64,000 nt of DNA, from contig NZ_VIWU01000001.1 in NCBI RefSeq assembly GCF_007994075.1, positions 1,798,001 through 1,862,000 on the forward strand, written 5' to 3'. Source of the DNA: Pseudonocardia hierapolitana. GTDB taxonomy: Bacteria > Actinomycetota > Actinomycetes > Mycobacteriales > Pseudonocardiaceae. The translations under genes were made by a program, and so were the position numbers. Under the pieces are notes generated by a model. It was given only the letters and a program-made list of their open reading frames with translations. It searched no databases and was not told the origin of the DNA. Shown here piece by piece: positions 9,465 through 18,167 of the stretch. Each line of letters opens with the position of its first letter. Position 1 is the stretch's first letter.

Positions 9465-10043
9465 GTGCCGAGGAGATCAGACACCCGGGAGCGGGTGATC
9501 CGGACGGCGGCGGGCCTGTTCCGGGCGCAGGGCTACCACGCCACCGGCCTCAACCAGGTGCTCGCCGAGGGCGGCCTGCCGAAGGGCTCGCTGTACTTCC
9601 ACTTCCCCGGCGGGAAGGAACAGCTCGCCGTCGAGGCGCTGCACCGGGCGGGCGAGGAGCTGTGCGCCGCGATCACCGGCGTGCTCGAGAGCACCGCCGA
9701 CCCCGCCGCCGCGCTCGACCGGGTCCTGGCCCTGCTCGGCGAGCACCTCGTCGCCACCGACTTCCGGGAGGGCTGCCCGGTGGCCACGGTCGCGCTCGAC
9801 GCCGCCGCGCAGAGCGAGCCGATCCGCCTGGCGTGCACCGGGGTCTACGACTCGTGGGAGGGCCTCGTCGCACAGCACCTGCGCGCGGCAGGCGTCCACG
9901 GCGCCGACGGACTCGCCACCGTGCTCGTCGCCGCCGTCGAGGGCGCGATCCTGCTCGCCCGCACGCGCCGGGACGTCACACCACTGCAGACCGTCGGGAC
10001 GCACCTGCGCGCCCTGCTCGCACCGGAACGGAGATCGGCATGA
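9465..10043 (+). CDS. TetR family repressor, LmrA/YxaF type
   Basis: 192-residue TetR regulator. The N-terminal helix-turn-helix reads RERVIRTAAGLFRAQGYHATGLNQVLAEGG followed by PKGSLYFHFPGGKEQLAVEAL, very close to Bacillus YxaF/LmrA (ATGLNQ and PKGSLYxxFPxGKE). The C-terminal region (GCPVATVALDAA, SWEGLVAQHL) also fits this subfamily. The GTG at 9465 lies 7 nt downstream of a good -10 box (TATAGT, 9452-9457), so the transcript is probably leaderless. A 10-bp perfect palindrome lies in the promoter spacer, consistent with autorepression. The stop overlaps the next ATG. Probable targets are this operon's MFS and amidase genes. Confidence 0.93.
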   Translation: MPRRSDTRERVIRTAAGLFRAQGYHATGLNQVLAEGGLPKGSLYFHFPGGKEQLAVEALHRAGEELCAAITGVLESTADPAAALDRVLALLGEHLVATDFREGCPVATVALDAAAQSEPIRLACTGVYDSWEGLVAQHLRAAGVHGADGLATVLVAAVEGAILLARTRRDVTPLQTVGTHLRALLAPERRSA

Positions 10044-10879
10044 GGATCCACCACCTCAACTGCGGCACGATGCGCCCCTACGGCGGGCGGCTGGTGAGCG
10101 GGAGCGGCTCGCTGCTCGCGACCGCCGAGATGATCTGCCACTGCCTGCTGGTCGAGGCCGACCACGGGCTCGTCCTCGTGGACAGCGGGTACGGCACCGA
10201 CGACGTCCGCAACCCCGACGCCTCGCTCACCCGGTCGTTCCGGCGACTGGCCCGGCCGGTGCTCGACGAGTCCGAGACCGCGCTGCGGCAGGTCGAGGCG
10301 CTGGGGTTCGGCGCCGGGGACGTCCGGGACGTCGTCCTCACCCACCTCGACCTCGACCACGGCGGCGGCCTGCGCGACTTCCCGCAGGCGCGCGTGCACG
10401 TGCTGCGCAGCGAGCTGGAGGCGGCGCGCGCGGCCCGCACGTCGAGGGAGCGCACCCGCTACCCGCGGGCCCAGTGGGCGCACGGGCCGCGGTGGGTGAC
10501 GCACGACCCGCAGGGCGACGAGTGGTTCGACTTCGCCGCCGTCCGCGAGCTGCCGGGCGTCGAGGCGGACATCCGGCTCGTCCCGCTGATCGGCCACACC
10601 GTCGGCCACACCGGCGTGGCCGTGCGCGACGGGGACGGCTGGCTGCTGCACGCAGGCGACGCGTACTTCCACCACGACGAGATGCGCGCGGACGCCCCCG
10701 CCTGCCCGCCGGGCCTGCGCTACATGCAGGCGCGGATGGAGACGGCGCGCGGGCTGCGCCTGGCCAACCAGGAACGGCTGCGCGAGCTGGTGCGCGAGCA
10801 CGGCGACCTGATCACGATCTTCAGCGCCCACGACCCGGTGGAGCTGCGGGCCCTGCAGCGCCACCGGGCCGAGGTCTAG
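10040..10879 (+). CDS. Metallo-beta-lactamase-fold hydrolase (AHL-lactonase-like)
   Basis: 279-residue MBL-fold metallo-hydrolase. The metal motif is THLDLDHGGG (H102, D104, D106, H107), in which the usual second histidine of HxHxDH is aspartate; this HxDxDH variant is common in lactonase-like members. Further ligands are probably the His in IGHTVGHTG and Asp in LLHAGDAYFHHDE. Length and layout resemble N-acyl-homoserine-lactone lactonases and related lactonases, but the substrate is not established. The ATG overlaps the tetR stop by 4 bp, so it is translated from the tetR transcript and likely autoregulated with it. Its TAG shares bases with the stop of the convergent acetyltransferase. Confidence 0.9.
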   Translation: MRIHHLNCGTMRPYGGRLVSGSGSLLATAEMICHCLLVEADHGLVLVDSGYGTDDVRNPDASLTRSFRRLARPVLDESETALRQVEALGFGAGDVRDVVLTHLDLDHGGGLRDFPQARVHVLRSELEAARAARTSRERTRYPRAQWAHGPRWVTHDPQGDEWFDFAAVRELPGVEADIRLVPLIGHTVGHTGVAVRDGDGWLLHAGDAYFHHDEMRADAPACPPGLRYMQARMETARGLRLANQERLRELVREHGDLITIFSAHDPVELRALQRHRAEV

Positions 10880-11361
10880 AGCCGCAGCTGGAACCAGTGC
10901 TCGTCGCGCAGGTCGTCCGGTCCGATGCGCAGCGCGTCCGGGAACAGGCCGACCTGCCGCCAGCCCTGCTTCGCGTAGAAGTCGGGCAGGGTGGTGCCGC
11001 CCCGCGCGGAGAGCAGCAACTGCTCGAGCCCGATCGCCGTGGCGTGCGCCACCACCGCGTCGAGCAGCGCCTTCCCCCATCCGCGGCCCTGCAGGTCCGG
11101 GTGCACCATCAGGCGCACCACGTCGGCGCGGTGCCGCACGGTGGCCTTCGGCCCCCGCCGAAGGAAGACCGCGCCGACCAGCTCACCGTCGGCGTCGAGG
11201 ACGAACAGCTGCTCGCGCCCCGCCCGCACGTCCTCGATCGCCTGCTCCGCAGCCGCGCGGATGTCCGCCTCCGGCGCGTCGGGCGCGAACCCGACGGCGC
11301 CCCCGGCGCGGGTCACGGCGGTCCAGAGCGTTCCGAGGGAGGTCGCCGTCTGCGGGCCCAC
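10876..11361 (-). CDS. GNAT family N-acetyltransferase
   Basis: 161-residue GNAT enzyme. The acetyl-CoA-binding segment is VRLMVHPDLQGRGWGKALLD (motif A, Q/RxxGxG/A as QGRGWG) and the fold ends in LPDFYAKQGWRQVGLF. The expected activity is acetylation of an amine using acetyl-CoA; the acceptor is unknown. The GTG start lies 26 bp after ndk on the same strand, so the two are probably cotranscribed. It ends in a 4-bp convergent overlap with the MBL hydrolase. Confidence 0.9.
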   Translation of the reverse strand: MGPQTATSLGTLWTAVTRAGGAVGFAPDAPEADIRAAAEQAIEDVRAGREQLFVLDADGELVGAVFLRRGPKATVRHRADVVRLMVHPDLQGRGWGKALLDAVVAHATAIGLEQLLLSARGGTTLPDFYAKQGWRQVGLFPDALRIGPDDLRDEHWFQLRL

Positions 11362-11387
11362 CTCGGAGACGATGTGCGGCCCGGACG

Positions 11388-11798
11388 TCAGAGGTTCGGG
11401 AACCAGAGCTTGATCTCCCGGGCGGCGCTCTCCGGCGAGTCGGAGCCGTGCACGAGGTTGTACTGCGTCTCCAGGCCGAAGTCGCCGCGGATGGTGCCCG
11501 GGGTGGCCTTCTCGACCGGGTCGGTGCCACCGGCGAGCTGGCGGAACGCGGCGATCGCCCGCGGGCCCTCCACCACGGCGGCGAGCACCTTGCCGGAGGT
11601 GATGAACTCGAGCAGGTCGCCGAAGAACGGCTTGCCGTCGTGCTCGGCGTAGTGCTGCTCGGCGAGCTCGCGCGGGACGGTGCGCAGCTCGAGGGCCACG
11701 ATGTCGAGCCCCTTGCGCTCGATGCGGGAGACGACCTCGCCGATCAGGCGGCGCTGCACGCCGTCGGGCTTGACGAGGACCAAGGTGCGTTCAGTCAC
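11388..11798 (-). CDS. ndk: Nucleoside diphosphate kinase
   Basis: 136-residue NDK, which moves the gamma-phosphate of ATP to other nucleoside diphosphates through a phosphohistidine. The catalytic His117 is in [12 protein letters not shown], the NDK signature; the length is exactly the family norm. The GTG at 11798 is chosen because AGGG lies about 9 nt upstream and it gives the canonical N-terminus [14 protein letters not shown]. In actinobacteria ndk usually follows folC-DUF4233; here an MFS gene and a divergent regulator separate them. It begins 10 bp after the MFS stop, so it may be read from the MFS transcript. Confidence 0.97.
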   Translation of the reverse strand: MTERTLVLVKPDGVQRRLIGEVVSRIERKGLDIVALELRTVPRELAEQHYAEHDGKPFFGDLLEFITSGKVLAAVVEGPRAIAAFRQLAGGTDPVEKATPGTIRGDFGLETQYNLVHGSDSPESAAREIKLWFPNL

Positions 11799-11808
11799 GC
11801 GCGACACC

Positions 11809-12987
11809 CTATCGACGGACGCCGGGCCGGCCCGGTGAGGTGCCGAGGACGAACGTCACGGCCCCTGCGACGGCGGCCCCACCGCAGGCGAGCAACGTCC
11901 CCGGACTCCCCCAGTACTGCACCGCCATGCCGGCGAGGACACCCGCGAGCAGCGCACCTGCGGCGTTGGCGTTGGAGTAGAGAGCCATCGCCCGTCCCGC
12001 GGCCGGGGCGAGCACGTCCTGGAAGAAGCGGATACCCGACGCCCCGACACCGGCGATCGCCACCCCCCGCGCCACCTGCGAGGCCAGCAGCAACACCATC
12101 CCGTCCGCCAGCACGGCGAGAACGCAGAACGCGGCGAAGCTGCCCATCGCCGCCACGATCAGCCCACGATCGCGGATGCGGGCCGGGAGCCGGGCGAGCA
12201 CGAGCGCCGCGACGACCTCCACGGCAGCGCACACGCTGTAGAGCAGGCCGACCGCGCTCGCGGGAAGGTGCAGGCCGCGCGTGACGTGCAGCGGCAGTGC
12301 CACGGAACCGGCGAACACCGCCAGGTAGAACAGGGCGACCGCGGTGACGAGCGGCCCGACGGCGACCGGAGCGGCGGAGGAGCCGGCGGGCCGGTGCTCC
12401 GGGGTGGTCTCGGGGACCGGGGAGCCCGGCGCCGGGACGGTGAGCACGACCAGCGCCGTGAGCGCGAGGACAGCCGCTGCCACGCAGAACGTGCCGGCGA
12501 AGCCGGCCACGGCGAGCACGGCGGCACCCGCGAGCGGTCCGATCGCCCAGGCAAGCGACCAGCCCGAGCGCAGCAGCGGGGCCGCCCTTCGCCCCGCGGA
12601 ACCCGCGCCCAGCACCACCCGCGCGAGCGCGAACAGCTGCGGGAACGCCGCCGCGACGGCAGCGAGGAGGGTGCCCGCGATCAGGAGCAGGAGCGGGAAG
12701 GTCGACGTCCGCGGAAGCAGGAAGTACCCGAGTGCCCCGAGCGCGGCCGCCCCCGCGGCGTAGGCCCGCGTCGGGGCGCGGTCGAACCGGCGCGCCGCGA
12801 GCAGGTTGACGACCATGCCGCCCGCGGCCGTCGCGGAGGTGAGAAGGCCGACCTGGACGGGCGTCAGGCGCGCCCCGTCGGCCGCGAACAGCACGAGGTA
12901 TGCGCCGACCATCGAGTCGGCGGTCCCGAGCAGCAGCACGGCGGTCGCGAGCGCGGGGAACGCGCGGTTACCAGCAATCAGCTGCAC
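11809..12987 (-). CDS. MFS transporter (SetA/sugar-efflux-like)
   Basis: About 392-residue MFS transporter with twelve hydrophobic segments. It resembles the sugar-efflux (SetA) branch: [27 protein letters not shown] after the central loop and [22 protein letters not shown] in the C-terminal half. The start is uncertain: GTG at 12987 gives [17 protein letters not shown], while the frame extends to a TTG at 13023; neither has a good ribosome binding site. It is divergent from the CGNR regulator gene, with an inverted repeat (12985-13000) at the proposed start. Probably regulated by that neighbour; substrate unknown. Confidence 0.85.
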   Translation of the reverse strand: MQLIAGNRAFPALATAVLLLGTADSMVGAYLVLFAADGARLTPVQVGLLTSATAAGGMVVNLLAARRFDRAPTRAYAAGAAALGALGYFLLPRTSTFPLLLLIAGTLLAAVAAAFPQLFALARVVLGAGSAGRRAAPLLRSGWSLAWAIGPLAGAAVLAVAGFAGTFCVAAAVLALTALVVLTVPAPGSPVPETTPEHRPAGSSAAPVAVGPLVTAVALFYLAVFAGSVALPLHVTRGLHLPASAVGLLYSVCAAVEVVAALVLARLPARIRDRGLIVAAMGSFAAFCVLAVLADGMVLLLASQVARGVAIAGVGASGIRFFQDVLAPAAGRAMALYSNANAAGALLAGVLAGMAVQYWGSPGTLLACGGAAVAGAVTFVLGTSPGRPGVRR

Positions 12988-13000
12988 GGTGGAAACCGTG
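12985..13000. promoter_or_regulatory. Inverted repeat CACGGT-GGAA-ACCGTG (candidate operator)
   Basis: Perfect 6-bp arms with a 4-nt GGAA centre, at the 5' end of the MFS gene. Its core GGTGGAAAC recurs at 13041-13049 inside the leaderless promoter of the divergent CGNR gene. Two copies of one 9-mer in a 65-bp divergent region suggest a shared regulator, most simply the CGNR protein. Confidence 0.4.
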
Positions 13001-13037
13001 GCACGGGGGTCCTGTTCCCGCAACCGGTGAAACGACT

Positions 13038-13049
13038 TATGGTGGAAAC
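13038..13049 (+). promoter_or_regulatory. Leaderless -10 box TATGGT and GGTGGAAAC element of the CGNR gene
   Basis: TATGGT at 13038-13043 lies 6 nt before the ATG at 13050, the spacing expected for an actinobacterial leaderless promoter. The overlapping GGTGGAAAC (13041-13049) could alternatively serve as a weak Shine-Dalgarno. Confidence 0.4.
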
Positions 13050-13667
13050 ATGACGGATGCCCCGAGGGAGCTGCCGATCGTCGGCGGCAACCTCGCGCTC
13101 GACTTCGCCAACACCGTCGACGACCCGCTCGGCCCGACCCGGCACGACCACGTCGCCACCTACCCGGACCTGGTCCGCTGGTCGCTGCGGGTGGACACCC
13201 TGGACGAGCAGCGCGCCGAGCAGCTGCTCAGGGCCGCCGAGCACGACCCCGGGGCCGCGGAAGCGGCGCTGGAGCGGGCGCACGAGTTGCGCGAGGTGCT
13301 GGGAGACGTCTTCGGCGCCGTCGCCGACGGCGCGGACGACATCGCGGGGCGCTGGAGCCGGCTGCGCCCCTTCGCCGCCGACGCCGTCGCGGCCGCGGAG
13401 CTGGACACCCGCTCGGGCGCGTATCGCTGGTCGTGGTCCGGCGCCGACGATCCGGCGGTCGTCCTGCACCCGGTGGCGACGGCCGCGACCGACCTGCTGG
13501 TCAGCGCGGAACTCGGGCGGGTCAAGCGCTGCGCGCGCTGCCCCTGGCTGTACGTGGACCGGTCGAAGAACCGCAGCCGGCGCTGGTGCGACATGGCCGA
13601 CTGCGGCACGGCCGAGAAGATGGGCCGCTACGTCGCACGGCGCGCGGCTCGGCGCCGCGGGGCCTGA
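13050..13667 (+). CDS. CGNR zinc-finger / ABATE-domain transcriptional regulator
   Basis: 205-residue protein with the stress-linked ABATE N-terminal domain (GGNLALDFANTVDDPLG at 13-29, the usual family opening) and a C-terminal CGNR zinc finger (CARCPWLYVDRSKNRSR, then RRWCDMADCGTAEK). Four cysteines are in place; the namesake CGNR reads CGTAEK here, a frequent variant. These proteins are thought to bind DNA through the finger. It is divergent from an MFS exporter across a short shared regulatory region, the usual arrangement for a regulator and its transporter. It ends 6 bp from the convergent DUF4233 gene. Confidence 0.92.
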   Translation: MTDAPRELPIVGGNLALDFANTVDDPLGPTRHDHVATYPDLVRWSLRVDTLDEQRAEQLLRAAEHDPGAAEAALERAHELREVLGDVFGAVADGADDIAGRWSRLRPFAADAVAAAELDTRSGAYRWSWSGADDPAVVLHPVATAATDLLVSAELGRVKRCARCPWLYVDRSKNRSRRWCDMADCGTAEKMGRYVARRAARRRGA

Positions 13668-13673
13668 ACCGCG

Positions 13674-14054
13674 TCACTCGCGGTCGTGCACCTGCTGGCT
13701 GGGCAGCTCACCGCGGGCCATCTTGCCGAGAAGATCGCGGCGCAGCAGCAGGATCCCGGCCCACACCAGCGCGAACACCACACCCATCACGCCGAGCGCC
13801 GGCACGAGCAGCCCGCAGAGGATCATCACGCCCTGCAGGCCGAGCGCGAACCAGAGCCCCCACGGCCTGCGCTGCACGCCCGCCGCGACGATCATCGCCA
13901 CTGCCAGCCCGACGATCACCGTCACGCCGAACGGAGTAGCGCCCTCGCCGAACTTCGACAGCACGAGCAGGGCGAGCGCCACGACGATCGCCTCGAGGGT
14001 GAGCGTGGCGGCGTACACACCCCGCAGCCCCTTCATGGGGTCGGGGGCGGTCAT
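13674..14054 (-). CDS. DUF4233 membrane protein
   Basis: 126-residue protein with four predicted membrane segments (around 12-35, 42-60, 65-83, 88-105) and the start PMKGLRGVYAATLTLEAIVV typical of DUF4233. In actinobacteria this gene almost always follows folC, and here its ATG overlaps the folC stop by 4 bp (ATGA). The function is unknown; the conserved coupling suggests a role linked to folate or to the nucleotide gene ndk that normally comes next. Confidence 0.93.
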   Translation of the reverse strand: MTAPDPMKGLRGVYAATLTLEAIVVALALLVLSKFGEGATPFGVTVIVGLAVAMIVAAGVQRRPWGLWFALGLQGVMILCGLLVPALGVMGVVFALVWAGILLLRRDLLGKMARGELPSQQVHDRE

Positions 14055-15529
14055 GCCGGTTCCTTGCCGAAGAGGGTGCGCACTTCGCCCGCGGTGACCA
14101 CGGATCCGGTGATGACGACGCCGACCCCGGACTCACCACCCTCCTCCGCCAGCTCGCGAGCCTGGTCGACGGCCTCGCGGAGCACGGGCTCGACGCTCAC
14201 GCGGGCGGAGCCGAACACCTCGACCGCGAGCGCACCCAGCTCGTCCGGATCCATCGCCCGTGGCGAGGAGTTGGAGGTGATCACGACCTCCTGCAGCACG
14301 GGCTCCAGCTCGGCGAGGATGCCGCGGACGTCCTTCTCCCGCATCACGCCGAGCACGCCGACCAGCCGGGTGAAGCGGAACTCGGTGGTGAGCGCCGCGG
14401 CGAGCGCCCGGGCGCCGTGCGGGTTGTGGGCGGCGTCGGCGAGCACCGTGGGCACGCCCGGACCGGCGGCGAGCCGCTCCAGCCGCCCCGGGGAGATGAC
14501 ACCCGCCAACGCCGCCCGCACCACGTCGGCGTCGAGGGGCTGCTGCGGGCCCGCGCCGACCAGCGCCTCGGCGGCGGCCAGCGCCAACGCCGCGTTGTTC
14601 GCCTGGTGCTCGCCGTGCAGCGGGAGGAAGACGTCGTCGTAGGTGCCGCCCAGGCCCTGCAGCACGAGGCGCTGCCCGCCCACGGCGATCTCCCGCTCGC
14701 GCACGCCGAACTCGACGCCCTCGCGCGCGACCTGCGCGTCCACCTCGACGCAGCGCTCCAGCAGGACGTCGGCCACCGCCTTCTCCTGGGCGGCCAGCAC
14801 GGCGACGGCGCCGGGCTTGATGATGCCCGCCTTCTCGCGTGCGATGCCGAGGATGTCCGTGCCGAGGTACTCCGCGTGGTCGAGGCCGATCGGGGTGATC
14901 ACCGCGACCGAGCCGTCGGCCACGTTGGTGGCGTCCCAGCGCCCGCCCAGCCCGACCTCGACGACCGCCGCCTCCACCGGCGCGTCGGCGAAGGCCGAGA
15001 ACGCCATCGCCGTGAGCACCTCGAACTTCGAGAGCGCGACCCCTTCCTTGAGGTCGACCAGCTCCACGAACGGCTTCACGTCCCGGTAGACCTGCACGTA
15101 CTTCTCGGGCGAGATCGGGCGGTTGTCGATGTTGATCCGCTCGGTGGCCCGCTGCAGGTGCGGGCTGGTGTAGCGGCCGGTGCGCAGCCCCACCTCGGTG
15201 AGGATGGCGTCGACCATGCGCGCCGTGGAGGTCTTGCCGTTGGTGCCGGTCAGGTGCACCACCGGGTATCCGCGGTGCGGCTCGCCCAGCACGTCCACGA
15301 GCGTGGCGATCCGGTCGAGTGACGGCTCCATGACCGTCTCCGGCCAGCGCCGGTTCAGCTCCTGCTCGACCGCGAGGAACTCCGCGTAGCCGAGCGTGGA
15401 CGACTGGGCAGGCACCACGTCCGGGGTGTCCCCGCCGCGGATCGCGTCGAGGACGTGCGACACCACCGCGTCCTCGGGCGTGGGGAGCTCGCCCTCGCCC
15501 TCGGGCCGCTCGTCGCGCTCGTCGCTCAC
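14051..15529 (-). CDS. folC: Bifunctional folylpolyglutamate synthase / dihydrofolate synthase
   Basis: 492-residue Mur-ligase-type enzyme that adds glutamate to dihydropteroate and to reduced folates in the cytoplasm. The P-loop is VVHLTGTNGKTSTARM (about 91-106), followed by RTGRYTSPHLQRATERI, the FolC/FPGS signature, and GLGGRWDATNV. The C-terminal Mur ligase domain carries VLADAAHNPHGARAL. The GTG at 15529 starts VSDERDERPEGEGEL, an acidic leader of about 20 residues common in actinobacterial FolC. It is coupled to DUF4233 by a 4-bp overlap. The usual upstream neighbour valS is displaced 4.4 kb away by three plus-strand genes. Confidence 0.96.
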   Translation of the reverse strand: MSDERDERPEGEGELPTPEDAVVSHVLDAIRGGDTPDVVPAQSSTLGYAEFLAVEQELNRRWPETVMEPSLDRIATLVDVLGEPHRGYPVVHLTGTNGKTSTARMVDAILTEVGLRTGRYTSPHLQRATERINIDNRPISPEKYVQVYRDVKPFVELVDLKEGVALSKFEVLTAMAFSAFADAPVEAAVVEVGLGGRWDATNVADGSVAVITPIGLDHAEYLGTDILGIAREKAGIIKPGAVAVLAAQEKAVADVLLERCVEVDAQVAREGVEFGVREREIAVGGQRLVLQGLGGTYDDVFLPLHGEHQANNAALALAAAEALVGAGPQQPLDADVVRAALAGVISPGRLERLAAGPGVPTVLADAAHNPHGARALAAALTTEFRFTRLVGVLGVMREKDVRGILAELEPVLQEVVITSNSSPRAMDPDELGALAVEVFGSARVSVEPVLREAVDQARELAEEGGESGVGVVITGSVVTAGEVRTLFGKEPA

Positions 15530-15591
15530 ACAGGCGAGTCTACGAGCCGGTACCGGGTGAAACCCCGGGGCGGGCGTCGCGTCCCCACCAC

Positions 15592-15597
15592 TACCGT
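15592..15597 (+). promoter_or_regulatory. Leaderless -10 box TACCGT for the archaeal-type valyl-tRNA synthetase
   Basis: TACCGT ends 6 nt before the ATG at 15604 and no Shine-Dalgarno precedes that ATG, the pattern of a leaderless actinobacterial promoter. The 74-bp folC intergenic region is too short for a T-box leader. Confidence 0.4.
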
Positions 15598-15603
15598 TGC
15601 CGC

Positions 15604-18123
15604 ATGACAACGCCTGCCGCCTCCCTGCCGGAGCGGCCCACGATCGACGGCCTCGAGCCGAGGTGGGCCCGCCGATGGGACGAGCTGGGCGTACACCGGT
15701 TCGACCGCACGCAGCCGCGGGAGGCGGTGTTCGCGATCGACACCCCGCCGCCGACGGTGAGCGGATCGCTGCACGTCGGGCACGTGTTCTCCTACACCCA
15801 CACCGACGTCGTCGCGCGCTACCAGCGGATGCGCGGGCGCGCGGTGTTCTACCCGATGGGCTGGGACGACAACGGCCTGCCCACCGAGCGACGGGTGCAG
15901 AACCACTTCGGCGTGCGCTGCGACCCCGCACTTCCCTACGACCCCGGGTTCGAGCCGCCGGAGCAGCCCGGCGACCGCCAGATCCCGGTCTCGCGGCGCA
16001 ACTTCATCACCCTCTGCGAACGCCTCACCGAGGACGACGAGATCGCGTTCGAGGAGCTCTGGCGCCGGCTGGGGCTCTCGGTCGACTGGTCCACGACCTA
16101 CCGCACCATCGGCACCCGCGCCCGCGTGGCGGCGCAGCGGGCGTTCCTGCGCAACCTCGCCCGCGGCGAGGCGTACCTGTCCGAGGCCCCGACGCCGTGG
16201 GACGTCACATTCCGCACCGCCGTCGCACAGGCGGAGCTGGAGGACCGCGACCGGCCCGGCGCGTTCCACCGCCTCCTGTTCACCCGCGCCGACGGAGCCG
16301 ACCTGGAGATCGCCACCACCCGGCCGGAGCTCCTGCCCGCGTGCGTCGCGCTGGTGGTCCACCCCGACGACGAGCGCTACCGCCCGCTCCTGGGCACCCA
16401 CGCGCGCACCCCCGTCTTCGACGTGGCGGTGCCGGTGCTCGCCCACCGGGCCGCCGACCCGGAGAAGGGCACCGGCGTCGCGATGGTCTGCACGTTCGGC
16501 GACACCACCGACGTGCTGTGGTGGCGCGAGCTGCAGCTGCCCACCCGCACCGTCGTCGGGCACGACGGCCGGTTCCTGCCCGAGCCGCCGGAGGGCGTGG
16601 ACGGCGGCGCGTACGGCGAGCTGGTCGGCGCCACCGTGCACACCGCCCGGGAGCGGGTGGTCGCGATGCTGCGCGAGCAGGGTCGGCTGGTCGGCGAGCC
16701 GGAGCGGATCAGCCACGCGGTGAAGTTCTACGAGAAGGGCGACAAGCCACTCGAGATCGTCACCACCCGCCAGTGGTACGTGCGCAACGGCGGCCGCGAC
16801 GCCGACCTGCGGACCGCGCTGCTGGAGCGCGGCCGCGAGCTGGTGTGGCACCCCGCGCACATGCGCGCCCGCTACGAGAACTGGGTCGAAGGGCTGAACG
16901 GCGACTGGCTGATCAGCCGGCAGCGGTTCTTCGGCGTGCCGTTCCCCGTCTGGTACCCGCTCGACGAGCGCGGCGAGCCCGAGTACGACCGCCCGATCGC
17001 CGCCGACGAGGCGACGCTGCCGGTCGACCCGAGCACCGACGTGCCGCCCGGCTACACCGATGCGCAGCGCGGCGTGCCGGGCGGTTTCACCGGCGATCCG
17101 GACGTCATGGACACCTGGGCCACCTCATCGCTCAGCCCGCAGATCGCGGGCGGCTGGTGCGCCGACGACGACCTCTTCCAGCGGGTGTTCCCGATGGACC
17201 TGCGCCCGCAGGCCCACGACATCATCCGCACCTGGCTGTTCTCCACGGTGCTGCGCGCACACACCGAGCACGGCACGCTGCCCTGGGCGCACGTCGGGAT
17301 CTCCGGCTGGATCCTCGACCCGGACCGCAAGAAGATGTCGAAATCCAAGGGCAACGTCGTCACGCCGATGGGGCTGCTGGAGCAGTTCGGGTCGGACGCC
17401 GTGCGGTACTGGGCGGCGGGCGCGCGGCCGGGCACCGACACCGCCTTCGACACGGGCCAGATGAAGATCGGCCGCAGGCTCGCGATCAAGGTGCTCAACG
17501 CCAGCCGCTTCGCGCTGTCCACGGGGGCGGTGTCCGGCGAGGTGACCGCCCCGCTGGACCGGGCCCTGCTGGCCGAGCTCGCCGACACCGTCGAGGCTGC
17601 CACCGCCGCCTTGGAGGACTTCGACCACGCCCGCGCCCTCGAGGTCACGGAGCGGTTCTTCTGGCACTTCTGCGACGACTACCTGGAACTGGTCAAGGCC
17701 CGCGCCTACGGCGAGCACGGCGCCGAGGCCGCCGCGTCGGCCCACGCCGGGCTCGCCACGGCCCTGTCGGTGCTGCTGCGGCTGTTCGCGCCGGTTCTGC
17801 CGTTCGTCACCGAGGAGGTCTGGTCCTGGTGGCAGGAGGGCTCGGTGCACACAGCGGCCTGGCCCGAGGCCGCCGACCTCCGTGCGCAGGCCGGGGACGC
17901 GCGCATCCTGACCGCGGCCACCGATGTCATCACGGCGGTGCGGCGGGCGAAGTCCGAGGCGAAGGTCTCCATGCGCACGGACGTCAGCAAGACCGTCGTG
18001 ACGGCCCCACGCGACGTCCTCGACCGGCTCGCCCTCGCCGCGGCGGACGTGCGGTCGGCCGGCCGGATCCAGGTGCTCGACGTCCGGGAAGGCGCGTCCT
18101 TGGAAGTCGGGGTCAGCCTCTGA
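15604..18123 (+). CDS. Valyl-tRNA synthetase, archaeal-type (second ValRS)
   Basis: 839-residue class Ia synthetase. The HIGH motif is GSLHVGH (54-60) and KMSKS is [12 protein letters not shown] (about 577). The CP1 editing domain is present: ATTRPELLPACVAL and GTGVAMVCTFGDTTDVLWW, with the editing Asp in GDTTD. That CTFGD form is typical of archaeal-type ValRS, whereas bacterial ValRS has TPAHDPND. The C-terminal coiled-coil arm of canonical ValRS is missing. Thus it should charge tRNA-Val and edit Thr, but it is only distantly related to the valS 1.8 kb downstream. Head-to-head with folC; followed by a serine hydrolase after 44 bp. Origin by transfer is likely; its role beside canonical ValRS is unknown. 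Confidence 0.93.
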   Translation: MTTPAASLPERPTIDGLEPRWARRWDELGVHRFDRTQPREAVFAIDTPPPTVSGSLHVGHVFSYTHTDVVARYQRMRGRAVFYPMGWDDNGLPTERRVQNHFGVRCDPALPYDPGFEPPEQPGDRQIPVSRRNFITLCERLTEDDEIAFEELWRRLGLSVDWSTTYRTIGTRARVAAQRAFLRNLARGEAYLSEAPTPWDVTFRTAVAQAELEDRDRPGAFHRLLFTRADGADLEIATTRPELLPACVALVVHPDDERYRPLLGTHARTPVFDVAVPVLAHRAADPEKGTGVAMVCTFGDTTDVLWWRELQLPTRTVVGHDGRFLPEPPEGVDGGAYGELVGATVHTARERVVAMLREQGRLVGEPERISHAVKFYEKGDKPLEIVTTRQWYVRNGGRDADLRTALLERGRELVWHPAHMRARYENWVEGLNGDWLISRQRFFGVPFPVWYPLDERGEPEYDRPIAADEATLPVDPSTDVPPGYTDAQRGVPGGFTGDPDVMDTWATSSLSPQIAGGWCADDDLFQRVFPMDLRPQAHDIIRTWLFSTVLRAHTEHGTLPWAHVGISGWILDPDRKKMSKSKGNVVTPMGLLEQFGSDAVRYWAAGARPGTDTAFDTGQMKIGRRLAIKVLNASRFALSTGAVSGEVTAPLDRALLAELADTVEAATAALEDFDHARALEVTERFFWHFCDDYLELVKARAYGEHGAEAAASAHAGLATALSVLLRLFAPVLPFVTEEVWSWWQEGSVHTAAWPEAADLRAQAGDARILTAATDVITAVRRAKSEAKVSMRTDVSKTVVTAPRDVLDRLALAAADVRSAGRIQVLDVREGASLEVGVSL

Positions 18124-18167
18124 GGGGGCACCGATGAGTTCTGCTCCCCTGGACGGTCTCATGTGAT

